Source: Dickeya fangzhongdai
GTDB lineage: Bacteria; Pseudomonadota; Gammaproteobacteria; Enterobacterales; Enterobacteriaceae
DNA: 64,000 nt
Reading direction: 5' to 3'
NCBI RefSeq assembly: GCF_002812485.1
Contig: NZ_CP025003.1
Coordinates: 2,046,001-2,110,000, forward strand
Below the pieces are notes generated by a model. That model saw nothing but the letters and a program-made list of their open reading frames with translations, had not been told where the DNA came from and searched no databases. The position numbers were made by a program, and so were the translations under genes. Positions 34,465 through 44,032 of this stretch are shown here, one piece after another. Numbering within the stretch: position 1 is the first letter of the stretch; the number at the start of each line of letters is the position of its first letter.

Positions 34465-36024
34465 ATGCGTAAATCGGCATTTTCAGCATGGGCGGCGGCT
34501 ATCATGCTGTCGCTGGGCGTCGGCGGCCAGGCCGCGGCGGAGACGACAGCCAGCGCGGGCGGCAATCTGATCATCGGCATCACCAGCGGCGACCCGCTGG
34601 TGATGAATCCGCTGTATGCCAGCGACCGAACCACACTGACTATTATGCAGGCGCTGTATTCGCCGCTGTACAGTTATAACGACGGCAAGGTGGAGTGGGG
34701 GTTGGCGCAAAGCCTGACGCCATCAGCCGACAACCTGTCCTATACGCTAAAACTAAAACCCGGCCTTAAGTGGCAGGATGGGCAGCCGATCACGGCCGAT
34801 GATGTGGTGTTCACTTTCAATAAGCTGCTGGATGAGCAGCAACATAGCTTTTTCCGCAGTATGTTTGTGTATAACAATCAGCCGGTGGCGGTCAGCAAGG
34901 TGGACGATCTGACGGTGAAATTCACGTTGCCGCAGGTCAGCGCCGCTTTTGTCGGTTCGCTGGTGCAGATTTACCCCATCCCTCAGCATATTTTTGCCAC
35001 AGAAGCGGATTTGTCGAAGAGCGCCAAAAACGATGCGCCGGTCGGTTCCGGCCCGTTCAAATTCGGTGAATACCGCTCCGGTCAGTACTATGCGCTGAGC
35101 CGCTTTGATGATTACTGGAACGGCAAGCCGAAGCTGGAGGCGGTGACGTATCGCTTCGCCAGAGATGCCAACGCCGCCAGGCTGGCGATGCAGAACGGCG
35201 AAATCAATCTTAAGCTGATCGACCCGCAGGATGTCAGGCAGCTCAAGGCCACCGGTCGCTTTGACTTCATTATTTATCCGGAAGGCCGTCTGGCTTACAT
35301 GGTGTTCAATCAGAACGTCGACAGTATGAAGAACAAGGCGCTGCGTCAGGCGATCGCCTATGCCATCAACAAGGATGAACTGGTGCAGACCGCCTTTACC
35401 TCGCTGGATTACGCCAAACCCGCCAATTCGATCCTGACGCCGGATACGCTCTATCAGACCGGGGATGTCGAAGCATATCCCTACAACCTCGATAAGGCCA
35501 AAGCCTTGTTCAGCGAGTCAGGTCAGCCACAAGGGTTGAAGCTGCGTCTGGCGTATATCAACGCCAATAAGACTCAGGAGAGCATGGGGCTGTATATCCA
35601 GCAGAAACTCAAAGATATCGGCATTGTTGTGGAGTTGCTGCCGCTGGACGCCAACGCCATGTCGCAAAAAGGGCGCGACAAGAACAACACCGCTTATGAG
35701 CTGAGTCTGGGCGGTTACATCATGGGCGCCGAGCCGGACGGCTACAAGTCGCTGTTTATGAGCAACGAGGATTACAACTACGCTCACTACAAGAACCCGG
35801 CGTTTGACGCGCTGTGGGACAAAGGCGCGATTGAAACCGATACGGCGCGGCGTGCGGCAATCTACCAGAATATCCAGCAGACGGTGGCGAGCGAGATGGT
35901 CTGGTACCCCATCGCCTACACCAACGCGGTGGTGGCGGTAGACAAACGCTTTGGCGGCACGCAGGAGGCGGAACCGAAACCGGTCTACCTGTTCCAGGAT
36001 TTGTCGAAAATCTATCAGCAATAA
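34465..36024 (+). CDS. ABC transporter substrate-binding protein, family 5
   Basis: 519 aa with a signal peptide to about residue 27 (AAA-ETT). Solute-binding protein family 5 (DppA/OppA/NikA type): TLKPGLKWQDG-x-PITADDVVFTF (about 98-122), then GSGPFKFGEYRSGQYYAL near 195-212 and the LRQAIAYAINKDEL region near 292-306. It should bind peptides, nickel chelates or similar small ligands; it cannot be decided which. First gene of a complete five-gene importer. GGGGAAG precedes ATG 34465. Confidence 0.92.
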   Translation: MRKSAFSAWAAAIMLSLGVGGQAAAETTASAGGNLIIGITSGDPLVMNPLYASDRTTLTIMQALYSPLYSYNDGKVEWGLAQSLTPSADNLSYTLKLKPGLKWQDGQPITADDVVFTFNKLLDEQQHSFFRSMFVYNNQPVAVSKVDDLTVKFTLPQVSAAFVGSLVQIYPIPQHIFATEADLSKSAKNDAPVGSGPFKFGEYRSGQYYALSRFDDYWNGKPKLEAVTYRFARDANAARLAMQNGEINLKLIDPQDVRQLKATGRFDFIIYPEGRLAYMVFNQNVDSMKNKALRQAIAYAINKDELVQTAFTSLDYAKPANSILTPDTLYQTGDVEAYPYNLDKAKALFSESGQPQGLKLRLAYINANKTQESMGLYIQQKLKDIGIVVELLPLDANAMSQKGRDKNNTAYELSLGGYIMGAEPDGYKSLFMSNEDYNYAHYKNPAFDALWDKGAIETDTARRAAIYQNIQQTVASEMVWYPIAYTNAVVAVDKRFGGTQEAEPKPVYLFQDLSKIYQQ

Positions 36025-36080
36025 TCTCCCCCGGCCGCTCGCAGCGTGGCGGGCGGCCGTCGGCAACCCGTGCGGAAGGC

Positions 36081-36112
36081 TCATGGATAACACAGTTCAT
36101 GGATAACATAGT
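36081..36112 (+). repeat. 16-bp tandem duplication at the permease start
   Basis: 36081-36096 and 36097-36112 are identical but for one base, and each contains an ATG. The ribosome site GGAAGG (36073-36078) fits the first ATG (36083), which opens only seven codons and stops at 36106 just past the true start at 36099. Confidence 0.85.
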
Positions 36113-37052
36113 GGCGCGTCGGCTTGTGCAACTGCTGCCGATGCTATTTTTTATTTCACTGGTGTCGTTTCTGCTGGTGAAGCTGGCGCCGGGCGACCCG
36201 GTGCAGGCGTATATCACGCCGCGTATGAGCCAGGACGATATCGAGCGGGTGCGTCATAGTCTCGGATTAGACCGGCCGCTGGCGATACAGTACCTGCTGT
36301 GGCTGAAAAACGTGGTGCAGGGCGATCTGGGCTATTCGCTGATTTCCCACCGCCCGGTGCTGACCCTGATCGTCGAGCGGCTGCCGGCGACGCTGGGCCT
36401 GATGGGCGCGTCGCTGCTGTTGGCGGTGGCGATCGCCATACCGCTGGGGCTGCTGGCGGGCGCGTTTCGCCACCGCTGGCTGGATCATCTGCTCAATCTG
36501 TTTGCCTATATCGGTATTTCGGTGCCGATTTTCTGGTTCGGCATCCTGTTGATCATCATTTTTTCGGTCCAGCTTAACTGGCTGCCGAGCATGGGAATGC
36601 GCACCATCGGAGCGGCGGATTCCTGGCTCGATGTGGCGCGACACGGCGTGCTGCCGTGCATCGCGTTGACCTTTTACAACCTGTCGCACTATGTGCGTTA
36701 CATCCGCTCTCACACCATCACCCAGCTCTCCGCCGACTACGTGCAAACGCAGCTGGCGTACGGCGCGACGCGTGCTCACATCCTGTTTCGGCACGTGCTG
36801 AAAAACGTGATGTTGCCGGTTATCACCCTGTTCGGCCTGTCGTTTTCCGAGCTGGTGGTGGGCGCCTACGTGACGGAGAGCGTGTTTTCCTGGCCGGGTA
36901 TGGGATTGCTGGGTATTCAGTCCATCACGTCATTGGATTACCCGTTAATCATGGCGATAGTGATGCTGTCGGCATTGATGCTGGTGATCGGCAATCTGCT
37001 GGCGGACGTGCTGTACCGCGTGGCCGATCCGCGCATCAAGGCGATGAGGTAG
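36099..37052 (+). CDS. Peptide/nickel-type ABC permease (DppB-like)
   Basis: 317 aa with six membrane helices in the DppB/OppB fold. N-terminal FLLVKLAPGDPV motif (about 24-35) and the EAA-like loop with YGATRAHILFRHVLKNVMLPVI (split about 222-243). It forms the inner-membrane channel with the next protein. The start region carries the 16-bp duplication noted separately, so initiation at 36099 may depend on a short upstream reading frame. The stop is five bases before the next start. Confidence 0.93.
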   Translation: MDNIVARRLVQLLPMLFFISLVSFLLVKLAPGDPVQAYITPRMSQDDIERVRHSLGLDRPLAIQYLLWLKNVVQGDLGYSLISHRPVLTLIVERLPATLGLMGASLLLAVAIAIPLGLLAGAFRHRWLDHLLNLFAYIGISVPIFWFGILLIIIFSVQLNWLPSMGMRTIGAADSWLDVARHGVLPCIALTFYNLSHYVRYIRSHTITQLSADYVQTQLAYGATRAHILFRHVLKNVMLPVITLFGLSFSELVVGAYVTESVFSWPGMGLLGIQSITSLDYPLIMAIVMLSALMLVIGNLLADVLYRVADPRIKAMR

Positions 37053-37057
37053 GGCCG

Positions 37058-37903
37058 ATGGGAAGACGATGGCAACAGGCAAAACAACAGTTGCGCCGCA
37101 ACCGACCGGCACAGCTGGCGCTGGCGATTCTGGCGGTGTTTGGCGTCACGTCGGCGCTGGCGTGGCTCAGCCCGTGGGACCCGAACGCCATGGCGATTCA
37201 GGCGCGGATGCTGCCGCCGGATAGCGCGCACTGGTTCGGCACCGACGAATACGGTCGGGATTATTTTACCCGTGCGCTCTATGGCGGGCAGATTTCACTG
37301 ATGGTCGGCGTGCTGGCGATGACGTTCTCCACCCTGATCGGCACGCTGGTGGGGACCGTCAGCGGCTACGTCGGCGGTCGTCTGGATACGTTGCTGATGC
37401 GGGCGGTGGATATGCTGATGTCGATCCCTGCCTTCTTTTTGCTGCTGGTGCTGAATGCCTATCTTAAGCCGGGGGTCGCCAACATCATTTTGATCATCAG
37501 CGCGCTGACCTGGATGAACCTGTCGCGGCTGGTGCGGGCGGAAACCCTGTCGCTGAAAGAGCGGGAATATGTGCTGTACGCGCGCGCATCCGGCGAACGG
37601 GCGTGGCGTATCATCCTGCGTCATATTATCCCCAATATTCTGCCGACCATTATGGTGGCGGCGACGCTGAATATCGCCTCGGCGATCCTGATGGAATCCA
37701 CGCTCAGCTTTCTCGGGCTGGGCGTGCAACAGCCCAACGCCTCCTGGGGCAGCATGCTCAACAATGCGCAGGCCTATATTGGCGACGCCACCTGGCTGGC
37801 GCTGTTCCCCGGCATGCTGATCCTACTGACGGTGCTCAGTTTCAACGTGCTGGGCGATGTGTTCCGCACTGCTTTTGAGCCGGGGGCGCAACGCGATGAG
37901 TGA
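37058..37903 (+). CDS. Peptide/nickel-type ABC permease (DppC-like)
   Basis: 281 aa from ATG 37058, five bases after the previous stop. DppC family: N-terminal HWFGTDEYGRDYFTRALYGG (about 47-66), the EAA loop YVLYARASGERAWRIILRHI-type segment (about 170-189) and five or six membrane helices. It pairs with the DppB-like permease. The last codons overlap the ATPase gene (ATGAGTGA). Confidence 0.93.
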   Translation: MGRRWQQAKQQLRRNRPAQLALAILAVFGVTSALAWLSPWDPNAMAIQARMLPPDSAHWFGTDEYGRDYFTRALYGGQISLMVGVLAMTFSTLIGTLVGTVSGYVGGRLDTLLMRAVDMLMSIPAFFLLLVLNAYLKPGVANIILIISALTWMNLSRLVRAETLSLKEREYVLYARASGERAWRIILRHIIPNILPTIMVAATLNIASAILMESTLSFLGLGVQQPNASWGSMLNNAQAYIGDATWLALFPGMLILLTVLSFNVLGDVFRTAFEPGAQRDE

Positions 37904-38933
37904 GGCATTAATGGGTAACGCATTCTTGTCGAATAAAGAGCCGTCGAGTGAAGATCTGTTGTCGATTGACAATCTGCATACCTCCTTTTTCACCCGCGAT
38001 GGGGAAGTGCAGGCGGTGCGCGGCGTCAGTTTCAGCGTCAAAGCGGGTGAAATCGTCGGTATCGTCGGCGAATCCGGCTGCGGAAAAAGCGTCACCTGCA
38101 AATCGGTGATTCAACTGCTGGGCGGCAACGGCCGTATCGTCGGCGGGCAGATCCGCTTTCGCGGCGACGACCTGGCCGGTTATAGCCCCGGGGCGCTACG
38201 GCGACTGCGGGGCAACGATATCGCCATGATTTTTCAGGATTCCATGACGGCGCTTAACCCGGTGCTGACGGTTGGACGGCAGATGCGCGACATCCTGATG
38301 CGCAATCAGCGGCTCGATAAGAAAACCGCCAGGCTGCGGGCGATCGCCATGCTGCAACAGGTGGGCATTGCTGATGCCGAGCAGCGCTACGATCAGTATC
38401 CGCACGAATTCAGCGGCGGTATGCGCCAGCGGGTGATGATCGCCATCGCGCTGTCCTGCCACCCGGCGCTGCTGATTGCCGATGAACCCACCACCGCGCT
38501 GGATGTCACTATTCAGGCGCAGATTCTTCGCTTGCTTAAACAGCTGCAACGGCAAACCGGCGCCGCCATCATGCTGATTACCCACGATTTAGGCGTGGTC
38601 GCGCAGCTTTGTTCTCGGGTGGTGGTGATGTATGGCGGTCTGGTGATGGAAGAGGGGGACGTGGAAGATATTTTCTACCGACCGGCACACCCTTACACCC
38701 GGGGATTGCTGGCGTCGTTGCCGCGGCATGACGACGTGCGCCGGCGGCTGTCGCCGATTGAGGGCGCTCCACCGGGGTTGTTGCATCCGCCGACCGGTTG
38801 CCCGTTTGCCGCGCGTTGTCCGCAGCGTATGGCGGTGTGCGACCAGCAGCAGCCGGACCGGCGACAGTGTGGCGATCATCACTGGGTGCAGTGCTGGCTG
38901 GCGGATTCCACGGAGGCGCGACATGCAGAGTAA
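37896..38933 (+). CDS. ABC transporter ATP-binding protein (DppD-like)
   Basis: 345 aa from ATG 37896, overlapping the permease stop. Walker [10 protein letters not shown], signature [15 protein letters not shown] and Walker [13 protein letters not shown] are intact. The C-terminal oligopeptide/nickel extension has the [14 protein letters not shown] iron-sulfur-like cysteine cluster found in DppD/OppD. It is one of two ATPases of the importer and overlaps the second by 11 bases. Confidence 0.94.
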   Translation: MSEALMGNAFLSNKEPSSEDLLSIDNLHTSFFTRDGEVQAVRGVSFSVKAGEIVGIVGESGCGKSVTCKSVIQLLGGNGRIVGGQIRFRGDDLAGYSPGALRRLRGNDIAMIFQDSMTALNPVLTVGRQMRDILMRNQRLDKKTARLRAIAMLQQVGIADAEQRYDQYPHEFSGGMRQRVMIAIALSCHPALLIADEPTTALDVTIQAQILRLLKQLQRQTGAAIMLITHDLGVVAQLCSRVVVMYGGLVMEEGDVEDIFYRPAHPYTRGLLASLPRHDDVRRRLSPIEGAPPGLLHPPTGCPFAARCPQRMAVCDQQQPDRRQCGDHHWVQCWLADSTEARHAE

Positions 38934-39930
38934 CCGACAACCGCTGCTGCGTATCCGTGAACTCAAAAAGCACTACGCCGTGCGGCGGGGCCGGCGCAAA
39001 CAAGGTCAACCGGTGCGGGTGCTGGATGGCGTCAGTTTTGACATTTGGCCGGGCGAAACCTACGGGCTGGTGGGCGAGTCGGGCTGCGGCAAATCGACCC
39101 TCGGACGTAGCCTGCTGCGGCTGGTCGAGATTACCGCCGGGGAGATCCATTTTGACGGCGAGCTTATCAGCGCGTTGCCGGAATCGGCGTTAAAGCCGTT
39201 TCGCCGGCGCGTGCAGGCCATTTTTCAGGACCCGTATTCCTCACTCAATCCGGGGATGACGGTGGCGCAACTGATCGCCGAACCGATGCGAATTCACGGC
39301 TATGCGCGGGGTGAGCGACAGGTGCGCACGCTGGAATTGCTGAATCGGGTGGGGTTGAAGGCGGAACACCTGCATCGTTTTCCCCACGAGTTCAGCGGCG
39401 GTCAGCGACAACGTATTTGTATTGCCCGGGCGTTGTCGGTGAATCCGCAATTCGTGGTGTGCGATGAACCGCTGTCGGCGCTGGATGTGTCGGTGCAGGC
39501 GCAGGTGGTTAATCTGTTGCAGGACTTACAGCAGGAGCGGGGGCTGACGTATCTGTTTATTGCCCATGACCTGTCGATGGTGCGCCATATTTCGGACCGG
39601 ATTGGGGTGATGTATCAAGGGCGGCTGGTCGAGGAAGCGCCCGCAGAACAGTTGTATCTGCATCCGACACATCCCTACACCCGTATGCTGCTGGCATCAA
39701 TCCCGATACCGGATCCGCGCGCGGTTACGCCGGATGAGCCGATTGTCGCCGAGTCAGGCGGGTCGGCGGCGGCCGGTTGCCCGTTTTATGCCCGTTGCCT
39801 TCAGGCGAGCGAACAGTGCCGCGCCGCTGCGCCGCCGTTACGCGACATTGCCGCTGGACACCGGGTGGCATGCTGGCATGGCGTGCCGGAACCGGAGGGG
39901 CAAGCCATCGGTAATGGTGACTTAAAATAA
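38923..39930 (+). CDS. ABC transporter ATP-binding protein (DppF-like)
   Basis: 335 aa from ATG 38923. Walker [10 protein letters not shown], signature FSGGQRQRICIARAL, Walker B FVVCDEPLSALD, and the C-terminal CPFYARCLQASEQC cluster as in DppF/OppF. It completes the five-gene importer (binding protein, two permeases, two ATPases). Gene overlaps throughout indicate one transcript starting before 34465. Confidence 0.94.
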   Translation: MQSNRQPLLRIRELKKHYAVRRGRRKQGQPVRVLDGVSFDIWPGETYGLVGESGCGKSTLGRSLLRLVEITAGEIHFDGELISALPESALKPFRRRVQAIFQDPYSSLNPGMTVAQLIAEPMRIHGYARGERQVRTLELLNRVGLKAEHLHRFPHEFSGGQRQRICIARALSVNPQFVVCDEPLSALDVSVQAQVVNLLQDLQQERGLTYLFIAHDLSMVRHISDRIGVMYQGRLVEEAPAEQLYLHPTHPYTRMLLASIPIPDPRAVTPDEPIVAESGGSAAAGCPFYARCLQASEQCRAAAPPLRDIAAGHRVACWHGVPEPEGQAIGNGDLK

Positions 39931-40031
39931 CCGGTTAAAGGTAGTGATAAACTCGCGGCGGCATCAGGCAAAGAGATTGCGGTATGCCGGGCACGGCAGA
40001 ACATGCGTCGCCCGGCCGTTATCTGTCTGGA

Positions 40032-40457
40032 TTATTTAATTTCGACCAGCGTGCCTTTGCGGCGGGAAGCCGAACCGTCTGGCAGGAAGATATTGGTATA
40101 GGCGATGCCGTTGCGGAAATCATCTACATGGACAACATGTTGCCCGGCCCGGCGCGACCAGTAAATCATATAGACGTCATGGCCGATCGGCGTGACGGTA
40201 ATATCCACTTTTGCCGTATTCTTACCATCCGGAGAGGTGAAAACCATCTCTTTGGCTGAGGTGAAATCCAGACGGAACTTCTGGTCGCCAAAATCGACAT
40301 TGTAGGATTTACCTACCGCGACAAATTCTGCATCGCTAGCCACCGCAACGGCATGCGGATCTTGAGACGCGGCCATCGTGGTCAGGCTGACGCCAGTCAG
40401 GGCTGCCAGCAGCAGCATATTGCCGGCGAATTTTTTCGATAATGCGTTGAATGTCAT
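40032..40457 (-). CDS. MoaF-like secreted lipocalin-fold protein
   Basis: 141 aa, signal peptide to about residue 29 (TMA-ASQ). The strand pattern FRLDFTSAKEMVFTSPDG, followed by VYMIYWSR and a VVHVDDF segment, resembles the MoaF domain (calycin-like barrel), a family of ligand binders. The resemblance is from memory of the pattern and is moderate. It is divergent from the HxlR regulator, which probably controls it. Promoter at 40458-40640. Confidence 0.6.
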   Translation of the reverse strand: MTFNALSKKFAGNMLLLAALTGVSLTTMAASQDPHAVAVASDAEFVAVGKSYNVDFGDQKFRLDFTSAKEMVFTSPDGKNTAKVDITVTPIGHDVYMIYWSRRAGQHVVHVDDFRNGIAYTNIFLPDGSASRRKGTLVEIK

Positions 40458-40640
40458 TACATATCCTTCATTTTACAGGTGAAAAATCACGACGATGCTT
40501 GAATCGGTGCAGAAGGGCGTTTGCCCGTGCTCTCGCCGTTAATCAGGTTTCTGAGATAGACTAAGTATGTTTATAAACCTTATTCAGGTGGGGCGGAAGA
40601 ACGCACCCGCGTGAGACTTAGTTTACTCGGGGGTACCTAT

Positions 40641-41057
40641 ATGGCGGCGACAGAGCAGGAAGAAGTGAAATATGTCTATGATATTTATGAGGATCGTTGT
40701 CCTACCCGTATGGTGCTGGAGCGATTGGCGGACAAATGGGCATTGCTGGTGCTGGCACGGCTGGAACAAACGCACACACCTGTTCGGTTTAATGCGCTGA
40801 AGCGCGGCATCAAAGGGATTACGCAAAAGATGTTGACCCAGACGTTGCGTAAGCTGGAGCGGGATGGGCTGATTTCGCGTCAGGTGTTCAATACGGTGCC
40901 GGTCACGGTCGAGTATGCGTTGACCCCGCTGGGCGATACGCTGACGGAAACAGTCGCTACGCTGGCGCACTGGGCCGAAAAGAACATTGATGCGGTGCTG
41001 GCCGCGCAGGCGCAATGGGATACGCGCCAGCAAACGATGTCTGGCGCGGAGGAGTAA
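40641..41057 (+). CDS. HxlR-family transcriptional regulator
   Basis: 138 aa from ATG 40641 with GGGGG upstream (a GTG at 40611 also opens the frame). HxlR winged helix: CPTRMVLERLADKWALLVLARL (about 19-40), RFNALKRGIKGITQKMLTQTLRKLERDGLI (split about 46-75) and the wing VPVTVEYALTPLG. Cys19 is in the position of redox- or electrophile-sensing cysteines of this family. Divergent from the MoaF-like gene. Confidence 0.92.
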   Translation: MAATEQEEVKYVYDIYEDRCPTRMVLERLADKWALLVLARLEQTHTPVRFNALKRGIKGITQKMLTQTLRKLERDGLISRQVFNTVPVTVEYALTPLGDTLTETVATLAHWAEKNIDAVLAAQAQWDTRQQTMSGAEE

Positions 41058-41134
41058 TACGACGCTAACGGATGCCGTCAGGCGAGGGCGTTGGACGCCG
41101 AGTGTACCAAACGTCGCCCAACGACAAGCGAGCG

Positions 41135-41500
41135 TTACTTGACGGTCACCTTAATAACCGCTTCTTTATCATCAGGCTGAGGTTGTTTTTCCCACGGGCG
41201 GGCATAGGACAGGTCGATTTCGCCTGTACCTGCTTTCACCGCCTTGAAGTGAAACATCTCATGGCCGCCGCATCCGACTTTGTCGTGGCAGTCGGCGCCG
41301 GGTTTGTAGGTTTTGCCGGTCAGCACGACGATATCCGGCAATTTTTTAATCGCCCAGGTATAACCGGTGCTGGGGTTGGCCGGCAGCGTCACTTCAAACT
41401 GCTCGCCGACTTTGGTTTCTTTATGCTGATTATCGACAGCCGTGGCTGCCATGACGCTCAGCGGGAACATCAAACCAACTGCAAAAGCGAATCTTTTCAT
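41135..41500 (-). CDS. Chagasin-type (I42) cysteine peptidase inhibitor
   Basis: 121 aa from ATG 41500 with GGAGA upstream; signal peptide to about residue 18 (VMA-ATA). The three loops that plug papain-like active sites are recognisable in order: NPSTGYTW (about 40-47), GCGGHE (about 74-79) and RPWE (about 100-103). Two cysteines (CHDKVGC) are a local addition. Members inhibit papain-family peptidases. For a plant pathogen the target might be host apoplastic peptidases or its own enzymes. Convergent with the HxlR gene. Confidence 0.85.
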   Translation of the reverse strand: MKRFAFAVGLMFPLSVMAATAVDNQHKETKVGEQFEVTLPANPSTGYTWAIKKLPDIVVLTGKTYKPGADCHDKVGCGGHEMFHFKAVKAGTGEIDLSYARPWEKQPQPDDKEAVIKVTVK

Positions 41501-42245
41501 GAAGTTCTCCAGAGATAATCGTGAATACAGTAAAATACGGCCTGCATATTGGTGATTATGGCCCATGTTTTTGCATGGGCAGGTAGTAATACTCGCCATG
41601 ATAATCAGCGATATAAGAAGAGGACACTCTGTGTTCAGGCAACGAAGATGGCGGGAAAACCACAGAAGGATAATAAATGTGTAGCGACATAGGGTTACCT
41701 CACAAATAAGGTTATTTTATGTTTTATAAAAGATGGCACAAGATGTGAAAATGGCAAATTAATATCACCTAAATATCTTAGCGTGGCGCGTGAATTGTAT
41801 TGTGACGACATTATTCGTCGTGCAGGGTTATTTTCCGTGATGACTATATAAAGAATAAAAACGGCAGAGATAGAATTATTTAAATTTTATTAATAAACCA
41901 ATGTGCTGTTGGTGCGGTAAATAATGATCCGCGTAATGAGTAGTATATTGGCGCTGCCGGGGCGTTTATCTGACTCTATCACTTACTCCGCCTGCGGCGT
42001 TCGCTGATGAAAACACACTTTATTGTATGGCGCATTATATTGATTTTTCAGTACACGCTGGGGTGCCTGATTTCTGCCGGCAGGGACGTGCTTAGTATAA
42101 TGGGCTGCGCTTTAATTATTCCTTCAATGCGCTTTCAATCAGCAGACGAAAAATTCAATCGGCAGATGAAAAATTCGATACCATCCGTTTATTTTTTTCC
42201 GGTTATTCGGCTGAAAGAGAGATGAGTTCATTGGTCTGTTATAAT
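41501..42245. other. 745-bp AT-rich region without supported genes
   Basis: Upstream DNA of the inhibitor gene, followed by AT-rich sequence with no convincing gene. A 72-codon frame at 42007 lacks a ribosome site and any motif. A 20-bp tandem repeat (42134-42153 and 42154-42173, two mismatches) is the only structure seen. Confidence 0.5.
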
Positions 42246-42271
42246 AAACGCCCAGTTGCTGACGGGCGTTT
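42246..42271 (-). terminator. Terminator of the GGDEF gene
   Basis: 8-bp stem AAACGCCC/GGGCGTTT (42246-42253 with 42264-42271), just past the stop on the minus strand and followed there by AT-rich sequence. Confidence 0.75.
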
Positions 42272-42283
42272 CTCTCTTTGCGT

Positions 42284-43306
42284 TTACATGCACAGTTGTA
42301 CGCTTTTCCGGCGTTTCTTCTCTTCGTACATGACTGCATCCGCTTCTCGCATCGCATCATCTGGGGTGACCGTTACCGGATTAACCGCAATCGCCCCGAT
42401 ACTGGCTCCGGCGTAATCGATGCGGCAGGTGTTAAGCTCAAAGCACCCTATCAACCGCGCCGTCAGCCGCGTCTTGAGAGACTGTGAGATGGTCAGCGAT
42501 TCCGCAAGGGTTGCCGCGCCAAAGCCCGCCACGATAAATTCATCGCCGCCCAGACGCCCAAGCACGTCGCCGGCGCGTATCCCCTGTTGCAGACGTTGAC
42601 CGACTTCAAACAGGAAGGTATCGCCAACCTTATGCCCGTAATGATCATTAATGTGCTTGAAACCATCCAGATCAACAAACGCAATAATGACGTATCGCCC
42701 GGTATAGTGCGCCCGCGAAAAAAGCTGATGTAGCTGATTAAAAATGGAACGACGGTTTGGCAGCCGGGTCAACTCATCGGTATAAGAAACGGTGGTCAGC
42801 GCTTCATTCGCTTCCTGCAGTTGCTGCAACAGCTGTTCTTTCTGAATGTACTGCGCGATCAGTTCGGCAAAAAGCTGCAGGATTTGCTGGCTGCGTTCGT
42901 TAATCGGTTGATTTTGCGTACTGGCGGCACAGAGCGTACCGTATAGCGAACCGTCGTCTAACAGCACGGGCGTACTGACATAGGCTGCGATATCGAGTTC
43001 TCGCGCGGCTTGCGAGTCTCCCCAGTGTTCTGGCACGTTGCACATATAGCGTCGTCCTTCATCCAGCGCCCGTTTGCACAACGAATCTCCCCAGGGAACC
43101 GACAGCCCTTCAGGAATCTGCATCTTTTTGCTGTTATGCGAGAAGACAACGTGCTGCAGATTACGCTCCGACTCGATGCGCGTAAGATAGGTCGATTCCA
43201 TATTCGTCACCAGTTCAAGCGTCTGCAGTAACTGTCTGACCAGCCCTTTCAACGTCTTTTCCGTTTCCAGCGAGGCTGAAATGCGCTTAATCAGATTATC
43301 CGCCAT
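42284..43306 (-). CDS. Diguanylate cyclase with GAF domain
   Basis: 340 aa. GAF-type sensory domain (about 20-155; DSLCKRALDEGR and STPVLLDDGSLYGTLCAAS), a coiled linker (about 155-178), then the GGDEF catalytic domain (about 180-335). The active site is GGDEF at 253-257 and an allosteric I-site RAGD is at 244-247, five residues before, so the enzyme should make cyclic di-GMP and be inhibited by its product. Cytoplasmic, no membrane segment. The ligand of the GAF domain is unknown. Cyclic di-GMP in these bacteria controls motility, biofilm and secretion. Confidence 0.94.
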   Translation of the reverse strand: MADNLIKRISASLETEKTLKGLVRQLLQTLELVTNMESTYLTRIESERNLQHVVFSHNSKKMQIPEGLSVPWGDSLCKRALDEGRRYMCNVPEHWGDSQAARELDIAAYVSTPVLLDDGSLYGTLCAASTQNQPINERSQQILQLFAELIAQYIQKEQLLQQLQEANEALTTVSYTDELTRLPNRRSIFNQLHQLFSRAHYTGRYVIIAFVDLDGFKHINDHYGHKVGDTFLFEVGQRLQQGIRAGDVLGRLGGDEFIVAGFGAATLAESLTISQSLKTRLTARLIGCFELNTCRIDYAGASIGAIAVNPVTVTPDDAMREADAVMYEEKKRRKSVQLCM

Positions 43307-43640
43307 GAAATCAAATCTCCCCGTTCCTTAAGTTCTCAACCGTACCACATCGGATACACGCTAATGTTTAACAACCGGCGACACAGGTTCTCTTTGTTAT
43401 GATTGTGAGTCCGTGTTATCCACTACATCACACTTTCTCCGACTGTGCTTTGATGCGGTTTAATCGCAGCCGCGGGTCTATGTGCATGTAGCAACGGACA
43501 TCCATGGTAACCAACATTGGCGACCAGAATAGACGTTTTTTGTGGAAATTTGAGGGGTAAATCTTGCGGTCAACCGCTCCCGATGACCCGTACTCTCGTT
43601 AACGCGGCGAACTGTCTCTCTTGTTCATTATTCTGACGGC
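43307..43640. other. Intergenic region before arsB remnant
   Basis: About 335 bp with no supported gene. It contains the promoter of the GGDEF gene on the minus strand. No arsR gene or remnant was recognised. Confidence 0.5.
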
Positions 43641-43641
43641 G

Positions 43642-43989
43642 CTGATACATGCCGGCACGAGAACGATTTACAACGGGGGTGTTTTGTTGCTGACTGACTT
43701 TTTCGTACCAGAACCGCTGGGCGTGCCTGTCAGTCTGGTTGCTGCTGTCTTTGCCGGGCTGCTTTGACTGGTGAGCCGTGACGCGATGATTTGCGCCAAC
43801 ATCATCGGCTGTGATTTAGGACCAAAGCTGACACCCATCGGTAGCCTTGCTACGTTGCTGTGGCTACACGTACTGGCGCAGAAAGAGAACCGTATCAAAT
43901 GGGGAGATGACTTTCGCGTTGGTGCGGTGATGACATTTCCTGTACTGTTTGTGACGCTGACCGCCCTGGCGCTGCATCTTTCCATCTGA
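43642..43989 (+). pseudogene. arsB: Remnant of arsenite efflux pump ArsB
   Basis: Two blocks of ArsB are in the same frame. 43642-43764 corresponds to the middle of ArsB (FFVPEPLGVPVSLVAAV, near residue 250 of the 429-aa pump). A TGA follows at 43765-43767. Then 43768-43989 matches the C-terminus ([20 protein letters not shown] to the end). About 140 codons between the blocks and the whole N-terminal half are missing, so no pump can be made. arsC directly downstream is intact. Confidence 0.85.
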
Positions 43990-44032
43990 CTTGCGCGGTG
44001 GTACACCGCAGACCCGTTTGAAGAGAAAAGCG

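Noticed and set aside
42007..42225. 72-codon frame in the AT-rich gap before the GGDEF gene
   Set aside because: No ribosome site, no conserved pattern, and it contains a 20-bp tandem repeat.
43651..43670. CGGCACGAGA followed by a GATTT, resembling the 3' end of tRNA-Pro: a possible distal att site
   Set aside because: Only 10 contiguous bases match and the stretch lies in frame within the arsB remnant, so chance is more likely. If real, the island would span about 43.65-51.3 kb.
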